This document shows, in pieces, positions 1-8,456 of a DNA stretch of 64,000 nt (position 1 is its first letter; each line of letters begins with the position of its first letter). The translations under genes were made by a program, and so were the position numbers. The notes under the pieces are model-generated. The model made no database searches. It was not told the origin of the DNA and worked only from the letters and a program-made list of their open reading frames with translations. The DNA is from Klugiella xanthotipulae (GTDB taxonomy: Bacteria > Actinomycetota > Actinomycetes > Actinomycetales > Microbacteriaceae), in the NCBI RefSeq assembly GCF_006716695.1, contig NZ_VFPN01000001.1, forward strand, positions 310,001 through 374,000, written 5' to 3'.

Positions 1-479
1 CTCTGCACACCGGCCACACCGGCAAAGGTCTCCTTAATCACGTCGGCCTGAGACGGGTCTTTGAGTTTGATCCAGAAGGTTTGGTTAAGCTGCTCGGGCT
101 TCGCAAAATCCACGACGGGGTTACCCGCAAACTGCTCGGTGAAGTTCTTGTAGGCCGCATCGTGGTCCTCGAAGAAAAAGTCGTCGATAAATGGTGCGAG
201 CGTATCCGACTCAAGCTGGGTCTTTATCCCGTCGATCTGCTCCGGGGTGGCGTCGGTGCCGTCACAGGTATCCGAGCTGTCAAATCCTGTACACATGTAA
301 ATGGAGACCTGGGCGCGGTCGTACCAGAACGACTTCATCTGAGTAATCTGCAATTGCAACACGATCGCCGTGCCCACAAATGTGAGCGACACAAACGTGA
401 CCAGGATCACCGAGATCACCATAGACAGGTTACGGCGCAGACCCTGGCCTACCTCGCTCAGAACCAGTGCATACCTCAT
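1..479 (-). CDS. ftsX: Cell-division ABC permease FtsX, N-terminal part (runs off the window)
   Basis: FtsX is the membrane half of FtsEX, which couples ATP hydrolysis in the cytoplasm to peptidoglycan hydrolase activation at the division septum. About 159 N-terminal residues are visible: a short cytoplasmic start (MRYALVLSEVGQGLRRNLSM), a first membrane segment at about residues 21-43, then an extracytoplasmic stretch with a Cys pair (CTGFDSSDTC) and an FtsX-like alpha/beta region. The start ATG at 479 overlaps the ftsE stop in an ATGA junction, so the two are translationally coupled. The remaining transmembrane helices lie beyond the left edge. Identification rests on the sequence start and the fixed ftsE-ftsX order. 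Confidence 0.93.
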   Translation of the reverse strand, partial: MRYALVLSEVGQGLRRNLSMVISVILVTFVSLTFVGTAIVLQLQITQMKSFWYDRAQVSIYMCTGFDSSDTCDGTDATPEQIDGIKTQLESDTLAPFIDDFFFEDHDAAYKNFTEQFAGNPVVDFAKPEQLNQTFWIKLKDPSQADVIKETFAGVAGVQ

Positions 480-1411
480 CGAACCGGCCCCACATCCTGC
501 TGATCGTCGTTGTCCGCGTCATCGTCACGCAGCCCCAACCGTCGGGCGATACCCGCGGTGTCGTTGAGCACGCTGATCTCGGGCTCCAGGCCCAGTTCAA
601 ACGCCTCGTGGGTACCCGAGGAGACCTCGGCCTGGATCGCCTCGTCGAGTGACTCTGGGACGTCCTGGGCCGCAGCAGCCGCCGCGGCCGCCGCATTGGC
701 CGCCTCACGGATGATCGGGAGCGCCGCCGTAATACCGTAGCCGCCGTGCTGTTCATCGCGCACAATCTGGCCCTCGGCCAGTTCAATCACACGCTGCTGC
801 ATTTCGTTGACAAAACCGGCCTCGTGGGTGGCCATAACCACGGTGGTACCGCCCGCATTGATATTCTGCAGCAGGGTCATAATGCCCAAGCTCGTGTTGG
901 GGTCAAGGTTACCGGTGGGTTCGTCAGCGAGCAGGATGGCCGGTTTATTCACGATGGCGCGGGCAATCGCCACGCGCTGCTGCTCACCACCCGACAGCTC
1001 GGTGGGCATCCGCTTGGCTTTGTTGGTCAAGCCGACCATCTCCAGGGTGTCGGTCACGGCCTCCTGGATAAATCCGCGGGACTTACCAATCACCTGGAGA
1101 CTGAACGCCACGTTGTCGTAGACGGTTTTGTTACCGAGCAGGCGGAAATCTTGGAAAACCACGCCGAGATTACGGCGAAAGTAGGGAACCTTGCGGTTGG
1201 AGATCGAGCTGAGATCCTGCCCCAGCACATTGATAGTGCCCGAGGTCACGCGCTCCTCGCGCAGGATCAACTGCAGGCAACTGGACTTACCAGAGCCCGA
1301 GGCACCCACCAGGAAGACAAACTCTCCACGCTTGACGCGGATATTGATGTCCGACAGCGCGGGCTTTGCCGTACCGGGGTATTTTTTGGAGACGTTATCA
1401 AACCAAATCAT
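476..1411 (-). CDS. ftsE: Cell-division ATP-binding protein FtsE with C-terminal extension
   Basis: FtsE is the ATPase of FtsEX. The ABC core occupies residues 1-219: Walker A GASGSGKS at 36-43, signature LSGGEQQRVAIARA at 139-152, and Walker B with DEPTGNLDP at about 163-171. Usual FtsE proteins stop at about 220-230 residues; this one has 311. The extra 90 residues hold an Ala-rich run (239-248), an acidic segment and a terminal RLGLRDDDADNDD stretch, looking like a flexible cytoplasmic tail. It lies between prfB and ftsX, the usual actinobacterial order prfB-ftsE-ftsX(-smpB). The tail may be common in related genera; I could not compare. Confidence 0.96.
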   Translation of the reverse strand: MIWFDNVSKKYPGTAKPALSDINIRVKRGEFVFLVGASGSGKSSCLQLILREERVTSGTINVLGQDLSSISNRKVPYFRRNLGVVFQDFRLLGNKTVYDNVAFSLQVIGKSRGFIQEAVTDTLEMVGLTNKAKRMPTELSGGEQQRVAIARAIVNKPAILLADEPTGNLDPNTSLGIMTLLQNINAGGTTVVMATHEAGFVNEMQQRVIELAEGQIVRDEQHGGYGITAALPIIREAANAAAAAAAAAQDVPESLDEAIQAEVSSGTHEAFELGLEPEISVLNDTAGIARRLGLRDDDADNDDQQDVGPVR

Positions 1412-1497
1412 GTCGTCACGAGCCTAAGCACCCCACTCCGCTTTGACCTGGCGACGCGCGGGAGTTTGGCAAGACAACGCGGTCCACCCTTTTCCAG

Positions 1498-2613
1498 CTA
1501 CTCGGTGCGCGCCGCTTTGAGTGAGCGCCAGCGGATACCGGCCGAGATGAACTCGTCCAGGTCGCCATCAAACACGGCCTGCGGGTTGTTTACCTCGTAC
1601 TCTGTGCGCAGGTCTTTCACCATTTGGTAGGGTGCCAGCACGTAGCTGCGCATCTGATCCCCCCAGCTGGCCGTAATGTTACCCGCGAGTTCCTTCTTCT
1701 TCGCGTTCTCCTCCTCGCGCTGCTGAATCAGCAACCGCGATTGGAGCACCCGGAACGCCGCAGCCCGGTTCTGGATCTGGCTTTTCTCGTTCTGGCAGCT
1801 CACCACAATTCCGGTGGGCAGGTGGGTGAGGCGCACCGCAGAGTCGGTGGTGTTGACCGACTGACCGCCGGGGCCGGAGGAACGGAAGACATCCACCCGG
1901 ATATCGTTCTCCGGAATCTCGATGCTCTCGGCCTGCGCGATCAATGGCACCACCTCCACCGCGGCGAAACTCGTCTGACGTTTACCCGCGGAGTTGAAGG
2001 GGCTCATTCGCACAAGGCGATGCGTGCCTGCCTCCACCGACAGCGTGCCAAATGCGTAGGGTGCGTCGATCTCGATTGTGGCCGATTTGATACCGGCCTC
2101 CTCGGCGTAGCTCGTGTCCATCACCGTGGCGGGATATTTATGCTGCTCGGCCCAGCGCAGGTACATCCGCAGCAGCATCTCGGCGAAGTCGGCGGCGTCT
2201 ACCCCGCCGGCCCCCGCGCGAATCGTGATAACAGCAGGGTTGGGGTCATACTCGCCGCTCAGCAGCGTCTGCACCTCAAGCTCACCGATCACCTTCTCGA
2301 TAGCGAGAATCTCCTGCTTGGCTTCCTCGGCTGAGGCCTCGTCGCCCTCGGCGTTGGCCAACTCGACCAGCACTTCCAGATCGTCGAGGCGATCTTCCAC
2401 CGCACGAATCTTCTTCAGCTCCGTCTGGCGGTGACTCAGGTTGCTCGTGATCTGCTGAGCCTTTTCGGTGTTATCCCAGAGGTCAGGCACGGAGGCTTGG
2501 CTCTCGAGGTCGGCCACCTCAGCCACCAGCCGGGTGACATCGACGACGGCGGTGATGTTGGCAAACGTGGACCGCAAGGCGGTGATGTGCGCAGAGAGAT
2601 CAAGATCTAGCAT
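1498..2613 (-). CDS. prfB: Peptide chain release factor 2
   Basis: RF2 recognises UGA and UAA stop codons and triggers peptide release in the ribosomal A site. The 371-residue protein has the SPF codon-recognition tripeptide at residues 204-206 and the GGQ catalytic loop ([10 protein letters not shown]) at 245-254. The reading frame is continuous: there is no in-frame TGA near codon 26 and no programmed +1 frameshift site of the kind that autoregulates RF2 in E. coli. The start [10 protein letters not shown] at 2613 is preceded by a CTATGT hexamer six bases upstream and by no Shine-Dalgarno sequence. An 86-base gap separates it from ftsE on the same strand. Confidence 0.97.
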   Translation of the reverse strand: MLDLDLSAHITALRSTFANITAVVDVTRLVAEVADLESQASVPDLWDNTEKAQQITSNLSHRQTELKKIRAVEDRLDDLEVLVELANAEGDEASAEEAKQEILAIEKVIGELEVQTLLSGEYDPNPAVITIRAGAGGVDAADFAEMLLRMYLRWAEQHKYPATVMDTSYAEEAGIKSATIEIDAPYAFGTLSVEAGTHRLVRMSPFNSAGKRQTSFAAVEVVPLIAQAESIEIPENDIRVDVFRSSGPGGQSVNTTDSAVRLTHLPTGIVVSCQNEKSQIQNRAAAFRVLQSRLLIQQREEENAKKKELAGNITASWGDQMRSYVLAPYQMVKDLRTEYEVNNPQAVFDGDLDEFISAGIRWRSLKAARTE

Positions 2614-2778
2614 GGTGTGACATAGCTTACCCGGAGCGGCAGCAACGGCCTCCCTCGGGGACCTAGGCCCTCAACCGCTACCTGCGGCGCAGATAAACAG
2701 TTCCGCGCAATTCCGAGTTGTGGCCAGACGGCGATGCGGCGGAAAATCGCGTCGTCAGATACAGCGGGGTGCATCATA

Positions 2779-2816
2779 AAAAGAGGCGAGGGAGCAGCCC
2801 CCCGCCACTCCCTCGC
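2779..2816 (-). terminator. Intrinsic terminator of the aldehyde dehydrogenase gene
   Basis: A 9-bp perfect stem (gcgagggag at 2786-2794 with its complement at 2808-2816, 13-base loop) is followed on the minus strand by a T-rich run (CTCTTTTTA). It lies just past the stop codon of the gene ending at 2834. Confidence 0.85.
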
Positions 2817-2833
2817 GCGTCTCAGTATAAAGG

Positions 2834-4270
2834 CTATTCGCCGATAAAGCTCATCACGTGTTTAATTCTCGTATAGTCCTCGAAGCCATACATAGACAGG
2901 TCCTTGCCGTAGCCCGAGTGCTTAAATCCGCCGTGCGGCATCTCGGCGACGAGCGGGATATGGGTGTTAATCCATACGCACCCAAAGTCGAGGCGCTTCG
3001 CACAACGCTGGGCGCGACCGTGGTCCTTGGTCCAGACCGAGGAGGCGAGACCGTATTGCACGCCGTTGGCCCAGGTCAGCGCCTGCGACTCGCTCGAAAA
3101 CTTCTGCACCGTAATCACCGGACCGAAGATCTCCTGCTGCACGATATCGTCATCCTGCCGCAGACCCGAGACCACGGTGGCCTCGTAGAAGTAACCGCGG
3201 TCACCCTGGCGCGAACCGCCCAGCTCCAGGGTGGCGTGGCTCGGCAGGTTACCCACGATGCTGCTCACCCGATCCAGCTGGCCCGCGTTATTGAGGGCAC
3301 CGTAGAGGATGCCGTCATCCATCGGCGCACCCGTCTGAGCGTTGTCCCGGGCATAGGCCACAAGGGCGGCGACAAAGTCGTCGTGGATATTCTCGTGTAC
3401 GAGCACCCGGGTCGCCGCAGTGCAATCCTGCCCGGCGTTAAAGTAGCCGGCGACGGCAATTCCGGCGACGGCTGCCGGGATATCCGCATCGTCGAACACG
3501 ATCACGGGGGCTTTACCTCCCAGCTCCAGGTGCAGACGCTTGAGGTCGCGCGACCCCGCCTGGGCCACCTCCATCCCGGCGCGCACGGAACCGGTAATCG
3601 AGATCAACTGGGGCGTGGGATGGTCCACCATCGCCGACCCCGTCGTGCGGTCTCCCACCACCACGTTGAGCACGCCCGGCGGCAGGAACTCGGCGGCAAC
3701 CTCGGCGAGCAGTAGGGTGGATAGCGGGGTGGTGTCGCTCGGTTTGAGCACCGTGGTGTTGCCCGCGGCGATGGCCGGGGCAAACTTCCACACGGCCATA
3801 TTCAGCGGGTAGTTCCACGGAGTAACCTGGCCCACCACACCGATAGGCTCACGCCGAATTACCGAGGTGTGGTCGGCCATGTACTCACCGGCGCTGCGTC
3901 CCTCAAGGATGCGCGCGGCACCCGCAAAAAACCGAATCTGATCGATTGAGAGGTTAATCTCGTCCTCGACCAGACTGGGGCGGGGCTTGCCGGTGTCGTG
4001 CGACTCGACATCCGCAAATTCCTCGGCGCGGGCCTCCATGGCATCCGCAATGCGCAGCAGGGCCAGCTGGCGCTCGGCAGGGGTGCTCTCACCCCAGGAA
4101 TCGAATGCCCGGTCAGCGGCGGTGAAAGCCGCATCCACGTCACCCTCATTGGAGATCGGAGAGGTGGCAATCACCCGCTCGGTTGCGGGGTCATAAACGG
4201 GGAAACTGTCGGTGGACCGTGACGAAACAAACTCGCCATTGATGAAATTTTCTAGTACACGCTCACTCAT
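2834..4270 (-). CDS. Aldehyde dehydrogenase, probably gamma-aminobutyraldehyde dehydrogenase
   Basis: NAD(P)-dependent oxidation of an aldehyde to an acid; the neighbouring omega-aminotransferase suggests 4-aminobutanal to GABA in putrescine breakdown (inference). From the chosen start the protein has 478 residues, normal for the family. It shows the general-base Glu in LELGGK (Glu249), the nucleophile in FNAGQDCTAATR (Cys283), and the cofactor motifs PWNYPLNMAVWK and ITGSVRAG. I take ATG 4270 (MSERVLENFINGEF) because a TAGTAT hexamer ends exactly seven bases upstream, as expected for a leaderless message, and because the family begins this way. An open frame extends to 4372 but overlaps the promoter region. 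Divergent from the Lrp-type regulator at 4393. Confidence 0.88.
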   Translation of the reverse strand: MSERVLENFINGEFVSSRSTDSFPVYDPATERVIATSPISNEGDVDAAFTAADRAFDSWGESTPAERQLALLRIADAMEARAEEFADVESHDTGKPRPSLVEDEINLSIDQIRFFAGAARILEGRSAGEYMADHTSVIRREPIGVVGQVTPWNYPLNMAVWKFAPAIAAGNTTVLKPSDTTPLSTLLLAEVAAEFLPPGVLNVVVGDRTTGSAMVDHPTPQLISITGSVRAGMEVAQAGSRDLKRLHLELGGKAPVIVFDDADIPAAVAGIAVAGYFNAGQDCTAATRVLVHENIHDDFVAALVAYARDNAQTGAPMDDGILYGALNNAGQLDRVSSIVGNLPSHATLELGGSRQGDRGYFYEATVVSGLRQDDDIVQQEIFGPVITVQKFSSESQALTWANGVQYGLASSVWTKDHGRAQRCAKRLDFGCVWINTHIPLVAEMPHGGFKHSGYGKDLSMYGFEDYTRIKHVMSFIGE

Positions 4271-4283
4271 GCCCACCATACTA
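4271..4283 (-). promoter_or_regulatory. Candidate -10 (TAGTAT) for leaderless aldehyde dehydrogenase mRNA
   Basis: On the minus strand TAGTAT (4278-4283) is followed by seven bases and then ATG at 4270. No good ribosome binding site is present at usable spacing. Confidence 0.5.
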
Positions 4284-4392
4284 GGGGTGACTCCCCGAAT
4301 TGGCCAGCAACACTGGGGGAAATCATCACGAATCTGGAGCTCTCGCAACGGATTCAATTGCAGAAGAGGCAATTTAGTGCGAGAATCGCAGG

Positions 4393-4860
4393 ATGAGCGC
4401 CAAAAATAAACCCTTCCCCCTGGATGAGCTCTCCAAAAAGATTGTGGAGCAACTTCAGGACGATGGGCGGCGTTCGTACGCTGAGATCGGCAAAGCCGTC
4501 GGGCTCAGCGAGGCCGCAGTTCGGCAGCGTGTGCAAAAGCTCACGGATGCCGGAGTGATGCAGATTGTTGCCGTCACCGACCCCATGCAGTTGGGCTTTC
4601 ATCGCCAAGCGATGATCGGCATCCGCGTCATCGGCGACACACGAATCGTGGCCGACCGTCTTGCACAGATCTCCGCAGTGGACTACCTCGTCCTCACCGC
4701 GGGATCATTCGACATCATCGTAGAAGTCGTGTGCGAGAGCGACTCCGACCTGATTGACCTGCTCAACAGCCAGATCCGTCAGCTACCGGGAGTGGCATCC
4801 ACCGAAACCTTTGTGTTTCTAGAACTCCGCAAGCAACTCTATAACTGGGGAACTCGATAA
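4393..4860 (+). CDS. Lrp/AsnC family transcriptional regulator
   Basis: A 155-residue feast/famine regulator: an N-terminal winged-helix DNA-binding domain at about residues 10-60 (DDGRRSYAEIGKAVGLSE), then the RAM ligand-binding and oligomerisation domain (VAVTDPMQLGF through VVCESDSDLIDLL). It lies head-to-head with the aldehyde dehydrogenase and three bases ahead of the aminotransferase, so it most likely controls both, perhaps in response to an amine or amino acid. GAGAAT ends six bases before the ATG, a weak leaderless-type -10. Confidence 0.93.
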   Translation: MSAKNKPFPLDELSKKIVEQLQDDGRRSYAEIGKAVGLSEAAVRQRVQKLTDAGVMQIVAVTDPMQLGFHRQAMIGIRVIGDTRIVADRLAQISAVDYLVLTAGSFDIIVEVVCESDSDLIDLLNSQIRQLPGVASTETFVFLELRKQLYNWGTR

Positions 4861-4863
4861 ACC

Positions 4864-6249
4864 ATGTCCTACAACCCATCAGCACCCAGCGATAACGCGT
4901 CGCTCCAAAAGAAGGCCCAAGACCACCTCTGGATGCACTTCTCGCGTCAGTCCACCGTCGCCAACGGCGTGCCCATCATCACCAAGGGTGAGGGCCACCA
5001 TATCTGGGACATCAATGGCAAAAAGTACTTTGACGGTCTCGCCGGTCTGTTTGTGGTGAACGCGGGGCACGGTCGCCAGCGCCTCGCCGATGCCGCCGCG
5101 CGCCAGGCAAAAGAACTCGCCTTCATGCCCATCTGGTCCTACGCCCACCCGGCTGCAATCGAGCTGGCCGACCGCCTGGCCGACTACGCACCGGGCGACC
5201 TCAACAAGGTCTTCTTCTCCACCGGCGGCGGCGAGGCGGTAGAAACAGCCTTCAAGCTGGCCAAACACTACTGGAAGCTCCAGGGCAAGCCCGGCAAATA
5301 CAAGGTCATCTCCCGCCAGGTGGCCTACCACGGCACACCGCAGGGCGCTCTGACAATCACGGGCATCCCGGCTATTAAAGAGATGTTTGAGCCGCTCGTA
5401 CCCGGCGGCTTCCGCGTGCCCAACACCAACTTCTACCGCGCCCCGGAGCACGGTGATAACCTCGCAGATTTTGGCCAGTGGGCCGCCAACCGCATCGAGG
5501 ATATGATCCTGGCGGAGGGCCCGGACACGGTCGCCGCGGTATTCCTGGAGCCGGTACAGAACAGCGGCGGCTGCTTCCCACCACCCCCCGGATACTTTAA
5601 GCGAGTGCGCGAAATCTGTGACCAGTACGACGTTCTGCTCGTGAGCGATGAGGTCATCTGCGCGTTTGGCCGCATCGGTGAGATGTTCGCCTGCAACGCC
5701 TACGGCTACGTGCCCGACATGATTACCTGCGCCAAGGGGATGACGAGCGGATACTCGCCCCTGGGTGCCACGATCATCAGTGACAAGATTTACGAGCCCT
5801 TCTCGACGGGCGAGACCACCTTTTACCACGGGTACACCTTTGGCGGGCATCCGGTCTCGGCAGCCGTTGCGCTCGAAAACCTCGACATCTTCGAGGAGGA
5901 GAAGCTCAACGAGCGAGTGCGTGAGAACTCGCCGCTCTTCCGGGCCGAGCTGGAGAAGCTGCGTGACCTGCCCATCGTGGGCGATGTGCGCGGCGACGGC
6001 TACTTCTTTGGCATTGAACTGGTGAAAGACAAGGCCACGAAGGAGACTTTCAACGACGAGGAGGCCGAGCGTCTGCTCCGCGGATTCCTCTCGAAGGCGC
6101 TCTACGACGCGGGTCTGTACTGCCGTGCCGATGACCGTGGCGACCCCGTGGTTCAGCTTGCCCCGCCGCTCACCATCGGCCCGAGCGAGTTTGTCGAGAT
6201 CGAGCAGATCCTCCGCGGCGTACTCACCGAGGCCTGGACCAAACTATAA
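4864..6249 (+). CDS. Class III PLP-dependent omega-aminotransferase (putrescine/diamine type likely)
   Basis: Transfers the terminal amino group of an amine such as putrescine or beta-alanine to a keto acid, using pyridoxal phosphate. The 461-residue protein has the class III signature: SDEV with the cofactor-binding Asp262, and the Schiff-base lysine Lys291 in ITCAKGMTSGYSPLG. STGGGEAVETAFKLA at about 119-133 forms the phosphate-binding loop. It starts three bases after the Lrp-family gene and is followed by a strong terminator, so the two form a bicistronic unit. Context with the aldehyde dehydrogenase suggests putrescine to GABA, but exact substrate cannot be read from sequence. Confidence 0.88.
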   Translation: MSYNPSAPSDNASLQKKAQDHLWMHFSRQSTVANGVPIITKGEGHHIWDINGKKYFDGLAGLFVVNAGHGRQRLADAAARQAKELAFMPIWSYAHPAAIELADRLADYAPGDLNKVFFSTGGGEAVETAFKLAKHYWKLQGKPGKYKVISRQVAYHGTPQGALTITGIPAIKEMFEPLVPGGFRVPNTNFYRAPEHGDNLADFGQWAANRIEDMILAEGPDTVAAVFLEPVQNSGGCFPPPPGYFKRVREICDQYDVLLVSDEVICAFGRIGEMFACNAYGYVPDMITCAKGMTSGYSPLGATIISDKIYEPFSTGETTFYHGYTFGGHPVSAAVALENLDIFEEEKLNERVRENSPLFRAELEKLRDLPIVGDVRGDGYFFGIELVKDKATKETFNDEEAERLLRGFLSKALYDAGLYCRADDRGDPVVQLAPPLTIGPSEFVEIEQILRGVLTEAWTKL

Positions 6250-6269
6250 ACTCTCACCACCTCGCTGAT

Positions 6270-6306
6270 GACGGGCGGGCATCCCCACACGGGGTGCCCG
6301 CCCGTC
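6270..6306 (+). terminator. Strong hairpin after the aminotransferase gene
   Basis: A 16-bp stem (6270-6285 with 6291-6306, one G-T wobble, 5-base loop) lies 21 bases past the stop. The nearest T-run begins about 23 bases later inside the repeat element at 6320. Confidence 0.8.
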
Positions 6307-6319
6307 GCGCTCCAGGCAA

Positions 6320-6383
6320 CCAGGGTGACTTTTTTCCTCCGGGTAGAGAAACTTTTTCGGTCTGGAGGAGAAAACTCACCCGG
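6320..6383. repeat. 64-bp palindromic intergenic element, copy A
   Basis: Left end CCAGGGTGACTTTT and right end AAAACTCACCCGG are inverted copies of each other, around a core containing GAAACTTTTTCGGTC. Copy D (63634-63697, other orientation) is also 64 bp with the same ends, and copy C (23859-23923) is 65 bp. It sits between the convergent aminotransferase and permease genes. Confidence 0.75.
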
Positions 6384-6463
6384 CAACAACGCCAAACACG
6401 GTGACAGCAGCCAGGGCGGTGAGCCGAGACGATCAAGGAACCCCCGCGCACGGGAGGCAGCAC

Positions 6464-7942
6464 CTACTGGATCAGCGCCTCAATCGGCCCACGCGCGAAG
6501 TACAGCAGGAATCCGGCCGCAACCACCCAGAGCAGCGGGCTCACGTTCTTACCGCGCCCCGACATGGAGTGGATGAGTACCCAGCTAATGAAACCCACGC
6601 CGATGCCGTTAGCGATTGAGTAGGTGAGGGGCATCACGATAATGGTGAGGAAAGCGGGCAGTGCGATGGCAAAATCACTGAAATCAATATCCCGAATCTG
6701 CACCACCATAAGCGCACCCACCACAACGAGAGCGGCCGCGGCGGCCTCAAGCGGCACGGCCTGCGTGAGCGGCGTGAAAAACATGGCGGCCAGGAAGAGC
6801 AGACCGGTGAAAACGCTCGCAAGCCCGGTACGGGCCCCCTCGCCCACACCCGCCGCCGAGTCCACAAAGATCGTGTTGGAGGATACCGACCCGGCCCCAC
6901 CCGCAACCGCACCGATCCCCTCGATCACGAGCGCCGACTTGAGGCGCGGAAAGTTGCCGTTTTCATCCGCCAACCCCGCAGCCTTGCTCAGCCCCGTGAG
7001 CGTGCCCATCGCGTCAAAAAAGTTCGTGAACACCAGTGTGAACACGAGCATACAGGCGGCAAGCGCGCCAATGCGCTCAAACGCACCAAAGTTGAACTGG
7101 CCGAGCAGACCCAAATCCGGCACGGCAATCAGCTGCGAGGGGATCTCCGGCACGTTAAGGTTCCAGCCACCCTCATTCGTGAAGCTAGGGCCCAGATGCC
7201 AGATCGCCTCCACCGCGATTGCCAGGACGGTGGTGCCGAGGATACCGATCAGTAGCGCACCACGCACCCGACGAGCCGTGAGCACGCCCATCAGAATCAG
7301 CCCGACCACAAAAACGAGCGTGGGGGCCGTGGCAATTGAGCCGGCCTCCCCCAGTTGCACGGGCGGCGACGCGCTGCCGCTGGAACGAACAAAGCCCGAG
7401 TTGACAAACCCGATAAACGCGATGAAGAGACCAATCCCCACGGTAATCGCGGTTTTCAACTGGGGCGGCACTGCGTTAAAGATCAGCGTGCGCAAGCCGG
7501 TGCTGGCGAGCAGCACGATGATAATGCCGTTAATCACCACGAGTCCCATCGCCTCGGCCCAGGTCACCTGGCCCACCACACTCACCGCGAGGAACGAGTT
7601 AATGCCCAGACCGGCCGCAAGACCGTAGGGCAGGTTGGCAACAAGGCCAAAGACGATGGTGAGGACGCCCGCAGTGAGAGAGGTCGCAGCCCCCACCTGG
7701 CTCGCATTGAGCCAGCCGCCCGTCACATCGAGTGTGGCTGCCTCCGCGCTGAACCCGCCCAGGATGAGGGGGTTCAGCACCACGATGTAGGCCATAGTGA
7801 CGAAGGTCACGAGCCCACCACGGATTTCGCGGCCTACGGTCGAACCGCGCTCCGAGATATGAAAGAAGCGGTCCACGCTAGCGCGCCACGGGGCGTTAGC
7901 GGGTGAGGGGGCAACGGGCGAGGGCGAGCTTTTCTCAGTCAC
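6464..7942 (-). CDS. NCS2-family purine permease (adenine/hypoxanthine/guanine type)
   Basis: Proton-driven uptake of a purine base across the membrane. The protein is rich in membrane segments (12-14 expected) and carries AzgA/GhxP-type sequence: TMAYIVVLNPLILGGF near the N terminus, GLGINSFLAVSVVG, FDAMGTLTGLSKAAGL and VDSAAGVGEGARTGLASV. I chose GTG 7942 (492 residues) because TATTAT ends seven bases upstream; an ATG at 7951 would lie within that hexamer and the open frame reaches 8023. Convergent with the aminotransferase. Purine type is known for the family, the exact base is not readable. Confidence 0.88.
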   Translation of the reverse strand: MTEKSSPSPVAPSPANAPWRASVDRFFHISERGSTVGREIRGGLVTFVTMAYIVVLNPLILGGFSAEAATLDVTGGWLNASQVGAATSLTAGVLTIVFGLVANLPYGLAAGLGINSFLAVSVVGQVTWAEAMGLVVINGIIIVLLASTGLRTLIFNAVPPQLKTAITVGIGLFIAFIGFVNSGFVRSSGSASPPVQLGEAGSIATAPTLVFVVGLILMGVLTARRVRGALLIGILGTTVLAIAVEAIWHLGPSFTNEGGWNLNVPEIPSQLIAVPDLGLLGQFNFGAFERIGALAACMLVFTLVFTNFFDAMGTLTGLSKAAGLADENGNFPRLKSALVIEGIGAVAGGAGSVSSNTIFVDSAAGVGEGARTGLASVFTGLLFLAAMFFTPLTQAVPLEAAAAALVVVGALMVVQIRDIDFSDFAIALPAFLTIIVMPLTYSIANGIGVGFISWVLIHSMSGRGKNVSPLLWVVAAGFLLYFARGPIEALIQ

Positions 7943-7955
7943 TGTACCCATAATA
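7943..7955 (-). promoter_or_regulatory. Candidate -10 (TATTAT) for the purine permease
   Basis: TATTAT on the minus strand (7950-7955), seven-base gap, then GTG at 7942. This spacing argues for the GTG start over the upstream ATG. Confidence 0.5.
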
Positions 7956-8007
7956 GTGGCGACGGGCGGGCGACAGACAGAAACGGGATGTACCGTTCCA
8001 CCGCAAT

Positions 8008-8045
8008 AAAAAACTGGCCCCACACGGCAAACCGTGCAGGACCAG
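8008..8045 (-). terminator. Intrinsic terminator of rpsO
   Basis: A stem of about 14 bp (8014-8027 with 8032-8045, TTTG loop on the minus strand) is followed by six T residues on the minus strand (8008-8013), 18 bases after the rpsO stop. Confidence 0.9.
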
Positions 8046-8062
8046 TCATCAAGAAGTTCGTG

Positions 8063-8332
8063 TTATCGACGCAGCCCCAGACGCTCAATGAGCGTACGGT
8101 AGCGGGCAATGTCAACATCGCGCAGGTAACCAACCAGACGACGGCGCTGACCAACGAGCAGCATCAGACCACGACGTGAGTGGTGGTCGTGCTTGTGCTC
8201 CTTCAGGTGCTCCGTCAGGTCGAGGATGCGACGCGTCAGCATCGCCACCTGAACCTCGGGGGAACCCGTGTCACCGGGGTGGGTTGCGTACTCTTCGATG
8301 ATCGCCTTCTTGACAGATGCTTCAAGTGCCAT
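8063..8332 (-). CDS. rpsO: 30S ribosomal protein S15
   Basis: S15 binds 16S rRNA early in assembly of the 30S platform. The 89-residue protein ([18 protein letters not shown]...) has the typical helices and the [21 protein letters not shown] stretch around residues 49-69. The start at 8332 is preceded by a GAGAGGGGA ribosome binding site; the frame stays open to 8509 but that part has no family similarity. Its own terminator follows, so it is probably monocistronic. The usual partner pnp is not adjacent here. Confidence 0.97.
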   Translation of the reverse strand: MALEASVKKAIIEEYATHPGDTGSPEVQVAMLTRRILDLTEHLKEHKHDHHSRRGLMLLVGQRRRLVGYLRDVDIARYRTLIERLGLRR

Positions 8333-8456
8333 AGTGGGGATCCCCTCTCGTTCGTTGCGCGGCGCTGGTGGCAGGATACCCCAGCTCTCTTTATCCGCGG
8401 CCGTTAAACGGCAACCGGCCAATAATAGCAGACTGGCCCCGGGATAACTGCACAGA

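Noticed and set aside
1498-2613. Programmed frameshift in prfB
   Set aside because: The frame is uninterrupted from the start at 2613 and contains no early in-frame TGA, so no frameshift is needed.
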